In this document: positions 49,665 to 58,121 of the stretch, one piece after another
How positions within the stretch are numbered: the first letter of the stretch is position 1
Layout: each line of letters opens with the position of its first letter
From: Actinophytocola sp049647105
GTDB lineage: Bacteria > Actinomycetota > Actinomycetes > Mycobacteriales > Pseudonocardiaceae
Length of the DNA stretch: 64,000 bases
Reading direction: 5' to 3'
Assembly: GCF_049647105.1 (NCBI RefSeq)
Contig: NZ_JBARWZ010000016.1
Location: forward strand, 38,276 to 102,275
Program-made: the position numbers and the translations under genes
Notes under the pieces: generated by a model
What the model was told of the DNA's origin: nothing
Databases searched by the model: none
Seen by the model: only the letters and a program-made list of their open reading frames with translations

Positions 49665-50613
49665 ACTGTTCGTCGGCATGGGCGGTGTCGAGCTGACGTC
49701 TGGCGGCGGCCCAGCGGAGACCATCACCGGCATCGTGGACGCCGCGGTCAACGGTGGCCCGATGGCGGTGGGCGCGCAGACCCTCACCCTCGGGCTGCAG
49801 GTACTCGGGTTCATTGACAACCCGCTGCAGACGCTCGCCACCTCGGTGTTCGGCTGGGTGCTGGAGCACTTGGGGCCCCTGAACCTCGCCCTGGACGCGA
49901 CGACCGGAGATCCGGCCGCGGTCGAGGACGCGGCAAAGGGGTTCGTTGCCGCGGCCACGCAGCTCGACGCGCTGGCGAGGAGCCACGCGGGGTCCCTGTC
50001 ATGCGACCTGCAGACCTACTTCGGCACCGCGACCGGCACCGACGACGTCTCTCGGTCGGCACGTGCCTTCCACGGCGCCATGACCACGCGTTTCGAGGAC
50101 CTGCGGACGGCGAGCGTGGCGTGCTCCGGCATCGCGACCCTCATCACGGCGTCCGGCTTGTTCGTCGCGACCACCCGGGGAGTCATCCGCGACCTGCTCG
50201 CCGAGTTCGCGTGGAAACGGCTGGAGAAAATCGCGGTCGCGTCGGCGGCGGGACCACTGACGTTCGGCGGCGCCGCGGCGTGGCTCCTGGCCGACAGTCT
50301 GGTCGCGCAGGCGACGGCCCTTGGCGAGATCTACCGGCGGCTCCTGCTTCTCGTGGCGCAGCTCAAGCACGTCGCGGGCAAGCTCAATGAGCTGAGCGCC
50401 ATACTCACCAGGGTGCTCAAGTCGCCGCTGAGGCAGGCCGTGATCAACAACGCAATGGCTGAGACCGGCAAGACCATGGACAAGTTCGTCCAGCAGGACC
50501 GGCCAGGCTCCGCCGCGAGCGCCGCGATGCCGCCATTGCCACCACAGGAAAAACCCGTGTACGGGCCACCGTCCAACGCGCGGTGGACCACCAGTGGCAC
50601 ATTGGACGAATGA
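49657..50613 (+). CDS. WXG100/PPE-like secretion-associated protein
   Basis: A 318-residue, mostly helical protein. The N-terminal Gly/Ala-rich region has a hydrophobic segment (VLGFIDNPLQTLATSVFGWV), the centre has long amphipathic helices as in WXG100-like effector heads, and the C-terminus is Pro-rich (PPLPPQEKPVYGPPS). No enzymatic domain is recognised. GTG 49657 overlaps the EspC-like gene, so they are probably secreted or made together. Confidence 0.72.
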   Translation: MTELFVGMGGVELTSGGGPAETITGIVDAAVNGGPMAVGAQTLTLGLQVLGFIDNPLQTLATSVFGWVLEHLGPLNLALDATTGDPAAVEDAAKGFVAAATQLDALARSHAGSLSCDLQTYFGTATGTDDVSRSARAFHGAMTTRFEDLRTASVACSGIATLITASGLFVATTRGVIRDLLAEFAWKRLEKIAVASAAGPLTFGGAAAWLLADSLVAQATALGEIYRRLLLLVAQLKHVAGKLNELSAILTRVLKSPLRQAVINNAMAETGKTMDKFVQQDRPGSAASAAMPPLPPQEKPVYGPPSNARWTTSGTLDE

Positions 50614-50653
50614 CAACCGAGGACTGGTGGACGAGAAGAGGAACGCTGTACTG

Positions 50654-51418
50654 ATGACCGGGAACTCCACCATCCGCAGGGCAAGGCTTCTGGTCGCGCT
50701 CAGCGCGTTCGCACCGCCGGTCGTGATCGACGTCTACGGCGTCTGGTCACGGGTCCGCGAAAACGAGTTCGGCACCGCCGACATGACCCAACTCGGCGGG
50801 TTCACCATTCTCCTCTGGTTGCTGGGCCTGGTCATGGTTCTGACCACCAGGAAGCGGCCGCACATGTGGCTGTACCCCGGATACTATGTCGGCGCTTTCC
50901 TCGTGGTGGGGCTGGTCTTCCAGGCCTACCAGTCGTCGTCCTATCACGACGACCAGGCGATCTACTGGGCCAGCACCATCGCCACCATTGTCGCCATCGC
51001 CGCTGTGACCGTGCTCCCGGCGTCGCGTGCACGGCGGATGGTCCTGACCAACCCGTCGCCGGAGATCGTCGAGAGCGATCTGGAGCTGACCTTCACGTCA
51101 CGCGGTGACAGGTCGGTCAGCCTGTCGGTCGACCCGACCGAGATCTCCGCCTACGAGGACAGCAAGCGCGACGACCGGGTCCGCGTCTCGGTGCCACTGA
51201 CCGACGTCACCACGGTGACGACCTGGCACCAGCCGGAAAGCACCGAGTGGGAAGTCCCCGGCGGGGGCACGTTGTCCCTGCCTGCCGGTGAACTGATCGG
51301 GATCGACGTGCCCGACGGCAGGCTGGTCCTCGCCGTCGCGGACCCCGCGAACGCGAAACGGTTCGTCGATGCCCGGGTCGCCCTGGCTCGGCAACGAGCC
51401 GCTGTCACCGACAGCTGA
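50654..51418 (+). CDS. Four-helix membrane protein with cytoplasmic PH-like tail
   Basis: A 254-residue protein with about four hydrophobic helices (residues 8-125) and a C-terminal soluble domain of beta character (LELTFTSRGDRSVSLSVDPT, TEWEVPGGGTLSLPAGELIG). Function unknown. ATG 50654 is preferred; GTG 50627 is an alternative. It is the last gene of the YbaB/EspC cluster and may anchor it to the membrane. Confidence 0.7.
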   Translation: MTGNSTIRRARLLVALSAFAPPVVIDVYGVWSRVRENEFGTADMTQLGGFTILLWLLGLVMVLTTRKRPHMWLYPGYYVGAFLVVGLVFQAYQSSSYHDDQAIYWASTIATIVAIAAVTVLPASRARRMVLTNPSPEIVESDLELTFTSRGDRSVSLSVDPTEISAYEDSKRDDRVRVSVPLTDVTTVTTWHQPESTEWEVPGGGTLSLPAGELIGIDVPDGRLVLAVADPANAKRFVDARVALARQRAAVTDS

Positions 51419-51430
51419 CAGCATGGAGAC

Positions 51431-51910
51431 ATGGCACTCGTAGTGGTGATGGGCGTCACCGGGTCCGGGAAGTCCACGGTCGGGACGGCGCTCGCGGAGC
51501 GGATGGGGGTGCCGTTCGCGGACGCGGATGACTTCCACAGTCCGGAGAACGTGGCGAAGATGCGGTCCGGGGTGCCGTTGACCGATGAGGACCGGCGGCC
51601 CTGGCTGCTGTCCATCGGGAAATGGCTCGCCGAGCACGCGGCCAGGGGTGCCGTCGTCACGTGTTCCGCGCTCAAGCTGGTCTACCGGGACACGCTCCGC
51701 GAGGCCGCGCCCGCCGTGACCTTCCTCCACCTGCACGGCGACAAGGCCACCGTGCGCGAGCGCGTCGGGTCGCGGCCGGGGCACTTCATGCCCGAGTCGC
51801 TGGTCGACTCGCAGTTCGCCGATCTCGAGCCGCTGGGGCCGGACGAACGCGGCGTGGTGGTCGACCTCGCGTTGCCGGTCGAGGTGATCGTCGGGCGGTT
51901 CCTGGAGTAG
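51431..51910 (+). CDS. gntK: Gluconokinase (GntK family)
   Basis: A 159-residue P-loop kinase. Walker A GVTGSGKST is at residues 8-16, with the gluconate-kinase signatures ADADDFHSPENVAKMRSGVP, LTDEDRRPWL and SRPGHFMPESLVDSQ. It phosphorylates D-gluconate to 6-phosphogluconate, feeding the pentose phosphate pathway. It is monocistronic or cotranscribed with menC, which starts 12 bp later. Confidence 0.94.
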   Translation: MALVVVMGVTGSGKSTVGTALAERMGVPFADADDFHSPENVAKMRSGVPLTDEDRRPWLLSIGKWLAEHAARGAVVTCSALKLVYRDTLREAAPAVTFLHLHGDKATVRERVGSRPGHFMPESLVDSQFADLEPLGPDERGVVVDLALPVEVIVGRFLE

Positions 51911-51922
51911 CTTCGAGGCCTG

Positions 51923-52903
51923 ATGAAGACCATGATCGATTTCGACCAGGCCAGGGTCTACGCGATCCCGATGGTGACGCGGTTCCGCGGCATCGACGTG
52001 CGCGAGGGCATGCTCATCGAGGGCCCTGCCGGGTGGGGCGACTTCTGTGCCTTCCCCGAGTACGACGACCGCGAGGCCGCGTCCTGGCTGACGACCGCCA
52101 TCGAGGCGTGCACCGTCGGCTGGCCGGACCCCATGCGCGGACGGATCCCCGTCAACGCCACCGTGCCCGTGGTGTCGCCGGAACGCGCACACGAGCTGGT
52201 GACGGCGTCCGGCTGCGGCACGGTGAAGGTCAAGGTCGCCGACGGTCCGATCGGCGAGGACATCGCCCGGCTCGAGGCGGTGCGGGACGCGGTGCCAGGC
52301 GGCCGGATCCGTGTCGACGCGAACGGGGCGTGGGACACCGACGCCGCCGTCGCCGCCATTCCCCTGCTCGACCGGGCCGCGGGCGGGCTGGAGTACGTGG
52401 AGCAGCCGTGCGCCACGATCGACGAACTGGCCCAGGTCCGGCGGAAGGTGTCGGTACGGATCGCCGCCGATGAGTCGATCCGGCGCGCGGAGGACCCGAT
52501 GAAGGTCGCCGTCGCCGGGGCCGCCGACATCGCCGTGATCAAGTGCACGCCGCTGGGCGGGGTGCGGCGGGCGCTGCGGGTCGCCGAGGCGTGTGGGCTG
52601 CCGTGCGTGGTGTCCTCGGCACTGGAGACCTCGGTCGGGCTCAGTGCCGGGCTCGCGCTGGCCGGGGCGCTGCCCGAGCTGGACTTCGCGTGCGGGCTGG
52701 GCACGTTGTCCCTGCTCGACGGGGACGTGGTCGGCCCGGCACGCGCGCTGGCCCCGGTCGACGGGTACCTGCCGGTCGCGCCGGTCACCCCGACCCCCGA
52801 CCCGGCCCTGCTCGACCGCTACGAGCTGCGGGATCCCGCACGGGTCCAGTGGTGGCGGGACAGGCTGGCGCGGCTGGTCGAACAGGGACGGGTGATCGCG
52901 TAG
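51923..52903 (+). CDS. menC: o-Succinylbenzoate synthase (menaquinone biosynthesis)
   Basis: A 326-residue enolase-superfamily enzyme of the actinobacterial MenC type. The KVK motif at residues 102-104 provides the two catalytic Lys, and the metal ligands are in VDANGAW (Asp132), YVEQP (Glu160) and ADES. It converts SHCHC to o-succinylbenzoate in menaquinone synthesis. No other men genes are in the window. The 3' end nearly touches the convergent aldo-keto reductase (1-bp gap). Confidence 0.93.
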   Translation: MKTMIDFDQARVYAIPMVTRFRGIDVREGMLIEGPAGWGDFCAFPEYDDREAASWLTTAIEACTVGWPDPMRGRIPVNATVPVVSPERAHELVTASGCGTVKVKVADGPIGEDIARLEAVRDAVPGGRIRVDANGAWDTDAAVAAIPLLDRAAGGLEYVEQPCATIDELAQVRRKVSVRIAADESIRRAEDPMKVAVAGAADIAVIKCTPLGGVRRALRVAEACGLPCVVSSALETSVGLSAGLALAGALPELDFACGLGTLSLLDGDVVGPARALAPVDGYLPVAPVTPTPDPALLDRYELRDPARVQWWRDRLARLVEQGRVIA

Positions 52904-52904
52904 G

Positions 52905-53948
52905 TCACTCCGCGCTGGAGCGGGCCCACAGGTTGATGCCGCTCTCCACCGCGTACTTGTCGATCTCGGCCAGCTCCGAGTCGGTGAGCTCGAGACCGGC
53001 CAGCGCGCCGAGGTTGTCGTCGAGCTGCCGCACGCTGGAGGCGCCGATCAGCGTGGACGTCATGCGGCTGTCCCGCAGCGTCCAGGCAAGGGCGAGCTGC
53101 GCCAGCGACTGCCCACGCGACTGGGCGATGTCGTTGAGCGCCCGAATCCTGCCGAGGTTCTCGTCCGACAGCATCGCCTTGTCCAGTGAGCCGTCCCGCG
53201 CGGCACGCGAGTCCTCCGGGATGCCGTCCAGGTAGCGGCTGGTCAGCATGCCCTGCGCGAGCGGCGAGAACCCGATGCACCCGACACCCAGCTCACCAAG
53301 CGCGTCCAGCAGATCGGGCTCGATCCAGCGGTTCAGCATCGAGTACGACGGCTGGTGGATCAGCAGCCGGACGCCCATGCCCGCGAGCAACGCGTGCGCC
53401 TCGCGGGTCTTGGCGGGCGAGTACGAGGAGATGCCGACGTAGAGCGCCTTGCCCTGCTGGACCGCGGACGCGAGCGCCCCCATGGTCTCCTCGAGCGGGG
53501 TGTCGGGGTCGAAGCGGTGCGAGTAGAAGATGTCGACGTAGTCCAGGCCCATGCGGGACAGGCTCTGGTCGAGGCTCGCGAGCACGTACTTGCGGGAGCC
53601 GCCGCCCTGGCCGTACGGGCCGGGCCACATGTCGTAGCCGGCCTTCGTGGAGATGACCAGCTCGTCGCGGTACGGGAGGAAGTCCTGGGCCATGAGCGTG
53701 CCGAAGTTGGCCTCGGCGGAGCCATAGGGCGGGCCGTAGTTGTTGGCCAGGTCGAAATGGGTGACGCCGCGGTCGAACGCGCGGCGCAGGATCGCGCGGC
53801 ACTGGTCGAGCGGCACCTCGGTGCCGAAGTTCTGCCACAGCCCGAGCGAGATCGCGGGCAGGTGCAGACCGCTGTCGCCCGTCTTGCGGTACGACATCGA
53901 CGCGGCGTAGCGGTCCTCCGCTGCCTGGTAGGCGGGCGGAATGCTCAT
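52905..53948 (-). CDS. Aldo/keto reductase (YghZ-like, L-glyceraldehyde 3-phosphate reductase type)
   Basis: A 347-residue NADPH-dependent aldo/keto reductase. The catalytic tetrad is visible: Asp in HFDLANNYGPPYG (with Tyr), Lys in STKAGYDMWPGPYGQ and His in IFYSHRFD. The insertion MWPGPYGQGGGSRKY is typical of AKR14/YghZ, which detoxifies L-glyceraldehyde 3-phosphate and methylglyoxal. ATG 53948 follows GGAGAC. Confidence 0.93.
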   Translation of the reverse strand: MSIPPAYQAAEDRYAASMSYRKTGDSGLHLPAISLGLWQNFGTEVPLDQCRAILRRAFDRGVTHFDLANNYGPPYGSAEANFGTLMAQDFLPYRDELVISTKAGYDMWPGPYGQGGGSRKYVLASLDQSLSRMGLDYVDIFYSHRFDPDTPLEETMGALASAVQQGKALYVGISSYSPAKTREAHALLAGMGVRLLIHQPSYSMLNRWIEPDLLDALGELGVGCIGFSPLAQGMLTSRYLDGIPEDSRAARDGSLDKAMLSDENLGRIRALNDIAQSRGQSLAQLALAWTLRDSRMTSTLIGASSVRQLDDNLGALAGLELTDSELAEIDKYAVESGINLWARSSAE

Positions 53949-53977
53949 GTTTCGGTCTCCTCGGATGCCGGCGCGGG

Positions 53978-53983
53978 TACCGT
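53978..53983 (+). promoter_or_regulatory. Leaderless-type -10 box TACCGT
   Basis: TACCGT ends exactly 6 nt before ATG 53990 of the DUF1361 gene. Confidence 0.55.
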
Positions 53984-53989
53984 GATGGT

Positions 53990-54568
53990 ATGTCCGCGCT
54001 GGTGGCCAACGCCGCATGGATGGGGTGGAACGCGTTCCTCGCCCTGGTACCGCTCGTGCTCGCACGGGTGCTGTTCGGTCACCGCGTGCGCCCCCGCTGG
54101 CTGCTCGTCACCGGCGGTGCCGTGTTCGTGGCGTTCCTGCCCAACGCGCCCTACGTGCTGACGGACGTCCTGCACCTGCCGAGGGACCTGGCCGCGACAC
54201 ACGGCTGGGTGGCGGCAGGCCTGCTCGCGCAGTATCTGTGCCTGTTCGCCATCGGGTTCGCCGCGTACGTGCTGTCACTGGTCCGGCTGGAACGCTGGCT
54301 GGCCGACCACGGTGTGTCACCGCGTGCCGTGCTGGTCACGGACCTGTCGCTGCACGCCCTGTGCGCGGTGGGCATCGTCCTCGGCCGGGTGTTCCGCTTC
54401 AACTCGTGGGACCTGGTGACCAACCCAGGCGGCCTGCTCGACCTGGTCCGTGTCCCCCAGCCGAGGACCGTGCTGGTCCTGTTCGTGCTGTTCACGACCC
54501 TCGCGGGCGGCGCGGCCATCGCCCGCGCCCTGCCCGCGATCATGGATCGCGCCGTCCGCCTGGGCTAA
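53990..54568 (+). CDS. DUF1361 integral membrane protein
   Basis: A 192-residue protein with about six helices and the DUF1361 hallmarks WNAFLALVPLVLA, FLPNAPYVLTDVLHL, LSLHALCAVGIVLGRVFRFN and SWDLVTNP. Function unknown. Its 3' end overlaps the convergent WXG-type gene by 4 bp. Confidence 0.9.
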   Translation: MSALVANAAWMGWNAFLALVPLVLARVLFGHRVRPRWLLVTGGAVFVAFLPNAPYVLTDVLHLPRDLAATHGWVAAGLLAQYLCLFAIGFAAYVLSLVRLERWLADHGVSPRAVLVTDLSLHALCAVGIVLGRVFRFNSWDLVTNPGGLLDLVRVPQPRTVLVLFVLFTTLAGGAAIARALPAIMDRAVRLG

Positions 54569-55773
54569 TCCTCGTACTCGTCGTCCCCGATGACCTGCGG
54601 CGCGGTCAGCTCCTCACTGCCGAACGTGCTCTCCGGATCCGCCTCGATGAGCACCTTGCGGATGTGCTCCTCGTCGTCCTCGTTCTTGCCGCGACCGCCA
54701 CCCATCGGGGGCGCCATCGGGGACATCCCACCCCGGCCACCGGCCGCGGCCACACCACGACGAACGGCCGCCTCCTCGGCGGCGAGCGCACCCGCGCCGA
54801 CCCCGGCTCCGGGGAGGCGGGCGCCCGGGCCTGGGCCGGATGCGCCGGATCCACGTGGCCCGGCCACGCCGGGCTCACGTGTTCCAGACCCACGTGCGCC
54901 GGGTTCGCCGAACCCAGGAGTTCCGCTGCCAGGCAGACCGGGCACGCCGCCAGGGGGCGCGGCCCCCGGCTGCTGTTGCGCGGCGGGCGGAAGCGGGTAC
55001 GCGCCGGACGGATCGCCGCCTGGCCGGAAGTCGCTGGGCGCGGTCTGTGAACCGGACGGCGCACCCTGGGGTCGGCTGCCACCCGGCGCGCCGGATCCCG
55101 GCCCAGCGCCGGGTCCCGCGTCGGACCCAGGTCCCGAACCAGGGCCGGGCCCGCCACCAGGGCCGGGCCCGCCACCAGGGCCGGGCCCGCCACCGGGGCC
55201 TGGTTCGCCGCCGCCGCGTGGCGAGTCGTCGACCTGGATGGAGTCGCCCGGTGTGACCGAGATGGCGCCGCCGCTGTGGTTCGTGCTGGCGAACTGCTGG
55301 GGCAGGTAGGTCTCGTTGTGGTTGCTGGCGTTGTCGTAGCCCTCGAACACCCGGATGTTGTGCTGGGCCTTCTGCTGGTACTCGGTAACCTGCGCGTCGG
55401 TGTCGAGGTCGAACGGCACCATCTGGTCGATCATCTCGGCCTGCGGGTCGGAGGCTGGCATCGGCTCGACGCTGTCAGCCGCCCGATGGAACGACCCGGT
55501 CTGCCGGTCGAGCAGGTCCTGGGCCATGTACAGGTACTCGGCACCCTCAGCCGCGTTGTCGGCCAACGGCCGCGCCGCCCCGTGCGCACCGTCGGCGGCG
55601 CTGCCCTGCCAGCCACCCTCGATCTTCGCCATGAGCTGCCGAATCCGATCCGCCCGATCCCGCTCGGCAGCCGACTCGTCGTAGGAGATCTTCTGCGCCA
55701 TTTCAAGCGTCTCGGAACCAGGCCCATTGGTCAGCTCGTCATAAATCTGCTCGGGCGTCATCCAGAAGGTCAT
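54565..55773 (-). CDS. WXG/PPE-like secretion protein with a long Gly/Pro-rich region
   Basis: A 402-residue protein. The N-terminal ~150 residues are helical with a W-x-G motif at 55-57 (IEGGWQGSAADGA), as in WXG100/PPE-like type VII substrates. Residues ~185-345 are extremely Gly/Pro-rich, including short tandem repeats (GPGGGPGPGG), and an acidic C-terminus (EDDEEHIRKVLIEADPES) follows. ATG 55773 overlaps the DUF3558 stop (ATGA). Partial copies of its first codons recur upstream at 56937 and 58121, showing that it was the third gene of the triplicated unit. Confidence 0.82.
   Translation of the reverse strand: MTFWMTPEQIYDELTNGPGSETLEMAQKISYDESAAERDRADRIRQLMAKIEGGWQGSAADGAHGAARPLADNAAEGAEYLYMAQDLLDRQTGSFHRAADSVEPMPASDPQAEMIDQMVPFDLDTDAQVTEYQQKAQHNIRVFEGYDNASNHNETYLPQQFASTNHSGGAISVTPGDSIQVDDSPRGGGEPGPGGGPGPGGGPGPGGGPGPGSGPGSDAGPGAGPGSGAPGGSRPQGAPSGSQTAPSDFRPGGDPSGAYPLPPAAQQQPGAAPPGGVPGLPGSGTPGFGEPGARGSGTREPGVAGPRGSGASGPGPGARLPGAGVGAGALAAEEAAVRRGVAAAGGRGGMSPMAPPMGGGRGKNEDDEEHIRKVLIEADPESTFGSEELTAPQVIGDDEYED
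55144..55200. repeat. 18-bp tandem repeats inside the WXG-type gene
   Basis: CCAGGGCCGGGCCCGCCA is repeated about three times head to tail, encoding GPGGGP units. Such repeats change length by slippage. Confidence 0.75.
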
Positions 55774-56414
55774 TGCGCCGCCTTCATGGTCTCCACAACC
55801 ATCCCAGCCACCATCGCAGCCGTCTCACACGGCTCCTTCTTCCCGACCTTGTCGGTCGACAACTGAAGCACGATCTCGAACGCGATCTCGTCAGACGCAC
55901 CGATCACCACCGAACAACCACCGGTCTCCCGCTCGTCCGGCGCCCCGTATGCGACCGCCGGGTATCCCTCGATGGGCTCCAGAGGAGTGAGGAATGCCAA
56001 CTTGCCATCCTGCTCAGCCTGGTACAGAGCGCTCACACCGTAGGGATTCTTGTCCAGCGATGCGATTTCAACAAGGGCGCGGCGGTCCGATAGCCCCCGA
56101 AACTCGCAAGCGTTACCCAAACCACCATCACGCAGCTTTCCCGGAGTCTCTACGTTCAGGACATCGGCTTGGTCGGCCGTGAGCGCTTGACACGGATCCT
56201 GCTGGAACCTCTCGGAATCCATGGGACTCTTCACTGCTGGCGCTCCGGCATAGGGCAGATCGGCGGTCTCCGTTGGAGGTGGCGTCGAGGCACCGGAATC
56301 GTCCGCGGTATGCCCCGGAACCGCCCTGGGACTTCCCTCACTCGTGCTCGTGCATCCCGCCACGGCCACTATCGCCGCCAAAGCAGCCAACAACGTCAGC
56401 GAACAAATGCGCAC
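55770..56414 (-). CDS. DUF3558 lipoprotein, copy A
   Basis: A 214-residue lipoprotein with signal peptide and lipobox VAGC (Cys21), then a Ser/Thr/Pro linker and the DUF3558 domain (DLPYAGAPAVKSPMD, QDPCQALTADQADVLNVETP, GNACEFRGLSDRRALVEIAS, GGCSVVIGASDEIAFEIVLQ). DUF3558 proteins are common surface lipoproteins of unknown role in actinomycetes. It is followed directly by the full-length WXG-type gene (ATGA overlap). GTG start. Confidence 0.9.
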   Translation of the reverse strand: MRICSLTLLAALAAIVAVAGCTSTSEGSPRAVPGHTADDSGASTPPPTETADLPYAGAPAVKSPMDSERFQQDPCQALTADQADVLNVETPGKLRDGGLGNACEFRGLSDRRALVEIASLDKNPYGVSALYQAEQDGKLAFLTPLEPIEGYPAVAYGAPDERETGGCSVVIGASDEIAFEIVLQLSTDKVGKKEPCETAAMVAGMVVETMKAAQ

Positions 56415-56416
56415 AA

Positions 56417-56833
56417 TCAGATCCCCTGGTCCGAGCCATCATCGACTGACTGCCCCGAGTTGTTGATCTCAGTGACATTCCGCCGTTCGACACCGAGATA
56501 GTCATCCAACGCGTTCTGGCACAACTGGGCCTGGCCGAAACAGTAGTCCCGGTTGCTTCGGAGATACTCCAGGTACGCCCTACCGTAGGAAGTCGCCGCC
56601 CGGGCCACCCCGTCACTCGCGAAGTCCAATCCTGGTCCCCTCACCGTAACCAACCGCCGCGAGTCGCGGTGGGAGCGGGCGTAGTCGTCGGCCAGGGCGA
56701 GCCACTCCTTGATCAGTCCATCCAGGGTGGACTGATCGTAGGAAAAGCCGCCGGTGGTGATGGAGCCAGTGGTGCTGCCACTGGTGACCCCCGCTGACGC
56801 TGGGGCACCCGCATAGCGCGGTTCGCCGTTCAT
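56417..56833 (-). CDS. Small helical secretion-associated protein, copy A
   Basis: A 138-residue protein. The N-terminus MNGEPRYAGAPASAGVTSGS and Ser/Thr/Gly stretch precede helices (FSYDQSTLDGLIKEWLALAD, YLEYLRSNRDYCFGQAQLCQ with two Cys). No named family recognised. It lies 2 bp upstream of DUF3558 copy A and repeats as copies B (57593) and C (58769), so it is the fixed partner of the lipoprotein. Its ATG overlaps the stop of a truncated WXG stub. Confidence 0.78.
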   Translation of the reverse strand: MNGEPRYAGAPASAGVTSGSTTGSITTGGFSYDQSTLDGLIKEWLALADDYARSHRDSRRLVTVRGPGLDFASDGVARAATSYGRAYLEYLRSNRDYCFGQAQLCQNALDDYLGVERRNVTEINNSGQSVDDGSDQGI

Positions 56834-56937
56834 TCTTCCCCCTGCTGCGGACAGTGACCGATCATGCGTGTCGGGTGGGCCGCACCGCTCTGCACCCACC
56901 CTCGATGAATCTGCTCAGGCGTGATCCAGAAGGTCAT
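56830..56937 (-). pseudogene. Stub of the WXG-type gene (first ~10 codons), between units A and B
   Basis: A 35-codon frame starts MTFWITPEQIH, nearly identical to the first codons of the full-length WXG-type gene (MTFWMTPEQIY), then diverges and ends at a stop that overlaps the next ATG (ATGA). It starts overlapping the DUF3558 copy B stop, exactly like the real gene after copy A. It is best read as the scar of a deletion within a tandem repeat. Confidence 0.8.
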
Positions 56938-57590
56938 TGCGCCGCCTTCATGGTCTCCACAACCATCCCAGCCACCACAGCAGCCGTCTCACACGGCTCC
57001 TTCTTCCCGACATTGCCCGCTGACAACTGCAGGACCACGTCGAAAGCGATCTCGTCGGACATGCCGACCTCCACCCGGCATCCGCCGGTGTCCCGCTGGT
57101 CGACCTGTCCGTAGCCGACCACCGGATACCCGTCGACGGGCTTCAGCACCGTGAAGAACGCCCATTTGCCGTCTTCTTCACGTTTGTAGACGGCACTCAA
57201 ACCGTGGGGGTAGTTGCTTTGAGAGGCGACCTCGACGAGAGCGCGGGAATCATTTTCGCTGCGCCAGGTGCAGGCCTTGCCGAGTGGTGCTTCACGTGAC
57301 TCGCCCGGCCATCCGACCTCGAGTTCCGCAGCCTGGTCCGACGTGAGTGCCAGGCACGGATCCTGCTCGAAGCGGCCGGTGTCCAGCGGATCCTCGACCT
57401 CAGGAGCCCCGGCATAGGGCAGCTCGACGGTGTTCCCGCCACTCGACGGCGGCGGCTGCGTTGATCCCCCGGACGTCACTGTCGTCTCGCCCGGCGCCGA
57501 CGTGGGAGTCCCCGCACTCGACGTCGTGCACCCCGCCATGGCCACCGCACTCGCCAAGCTGACCAACAACCACGAGCTTCGAACACGCAC
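56934..57590 (-). CDS. DUF3558 lipoprotein, copy B
   Basis: A 218-residue DUF3558 lipoprotein with lipobox MAGC (Cys21). It is clearly related to copies A and C but more diverged in the linker (TTSSAGTPTSAPGETTVTSG) and centre. The last ~25 residues (KKEPCETAAVVAGMVVETMK) are nearly identical in all three copies, consistent with recent sequence exchange. GTG start. Confidence 0.9.
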   Translation of the reverse strand: MRVRSSWLLVSLASAVAMAGCTTSSAGTPTSAPGETTVTSGGSTQPPPSSGGNTVELPYAGAPEVEDPLDTGRFEQDPCLALTSDQAAELEVGWPGESREAPLGKACTWRSENDSRALVEVASQSNYPHGLSAVYKREEDGKWAFFTVLKPVDGYPVVGYGQVDQRDTGGCRVEVGMSDEIAFDVVLQLSAGNVGKKEPCETAAVVAGMVVETMKAAQ

Positions 57591-57592
57591 GA

Positions 57593-58015
57593 CTAGATCG
57601 CCTTCTCTGAACCGTTGTCGTCCACCGACTGCTGCCCCGACTGTTGGATCTCGGTGACGTTACGGTGCTCCACTCCGAGATAGTCGTCCAACGCGTTCTG
57701 ACACGATTGCGCCTGGTTGTAGCAGTACTCTCGGTTGTCCCTGAGGTAAGTCAGATACGCGCGACCATAGGCGGTCGCAGCTGACGCGAGCGACTCGCTC
57801 GCGAAGTCTCGCCCAGGCCCAACCACCTTCACGACAGGTTCTGAGTCGCGGAGGGAGCGGTCGTAGTCGTCGGCTAGGGCGACCCAATCCTTGACAAGTC
57901 CTTCGAGCGTGGGCTGATCGTAGGAGAAGCCGCCGGTGGTGATGGAGCCCGTGGTGCTGCCGCTGATGACCCCCGCTGGCGCTGGGTCACCCGCGTAGCG
58001 TGGTTCGCCGTTCAT
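57593..58015 (-). CDS. Small helical secretion-associated protein, copy B
   Basis: A 140-residue paralogue of the 56417 and 58769 proteins. The N-terminal 50 residues are almost identical to copy C (SGSTTGSITTGGFSYDQPTL), while the C-terminal helices differ. ATG 58015 lies 2 bp beyond a C-run where the repeat unit differs in length from the others. Confidence 0.78.
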   Translation of the reverse strand: MNGEPRYAGDPAPAGVISGSTTGSITTGGFSYDQPTLEGLVKDWVALADDYDRSLRDSEPVVKVVGPGRDFASESLASAATAYGRAYLTYLRDNREYCYNQAQSCQNALDDYLGVEHRNVTEIQQSGQQSVDDNGSEKAI

Positions 58016-58121
58016 CCTTCCCCCCTGCCTGCGGACAGTGACCAATCATGCGTGTCGGGTGGGCAGCAACGCTCTGCACCCACCCTCGATGACGCTGCTC
58101 AGGCGTCATCCAGAATGTCAT
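57987..58121 (-). pseudogene. Stub of the WXG-type gene between units B and C
   Basis: A 44-codon frame starting MTFWMTPEQRH, identical to the WXG-type protein for nine residues. It differs from the first stub by one extra base before the next gene, so its stop falls inside copy B of the small gene. It should not make a functional protein. Confidence 0.75.
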
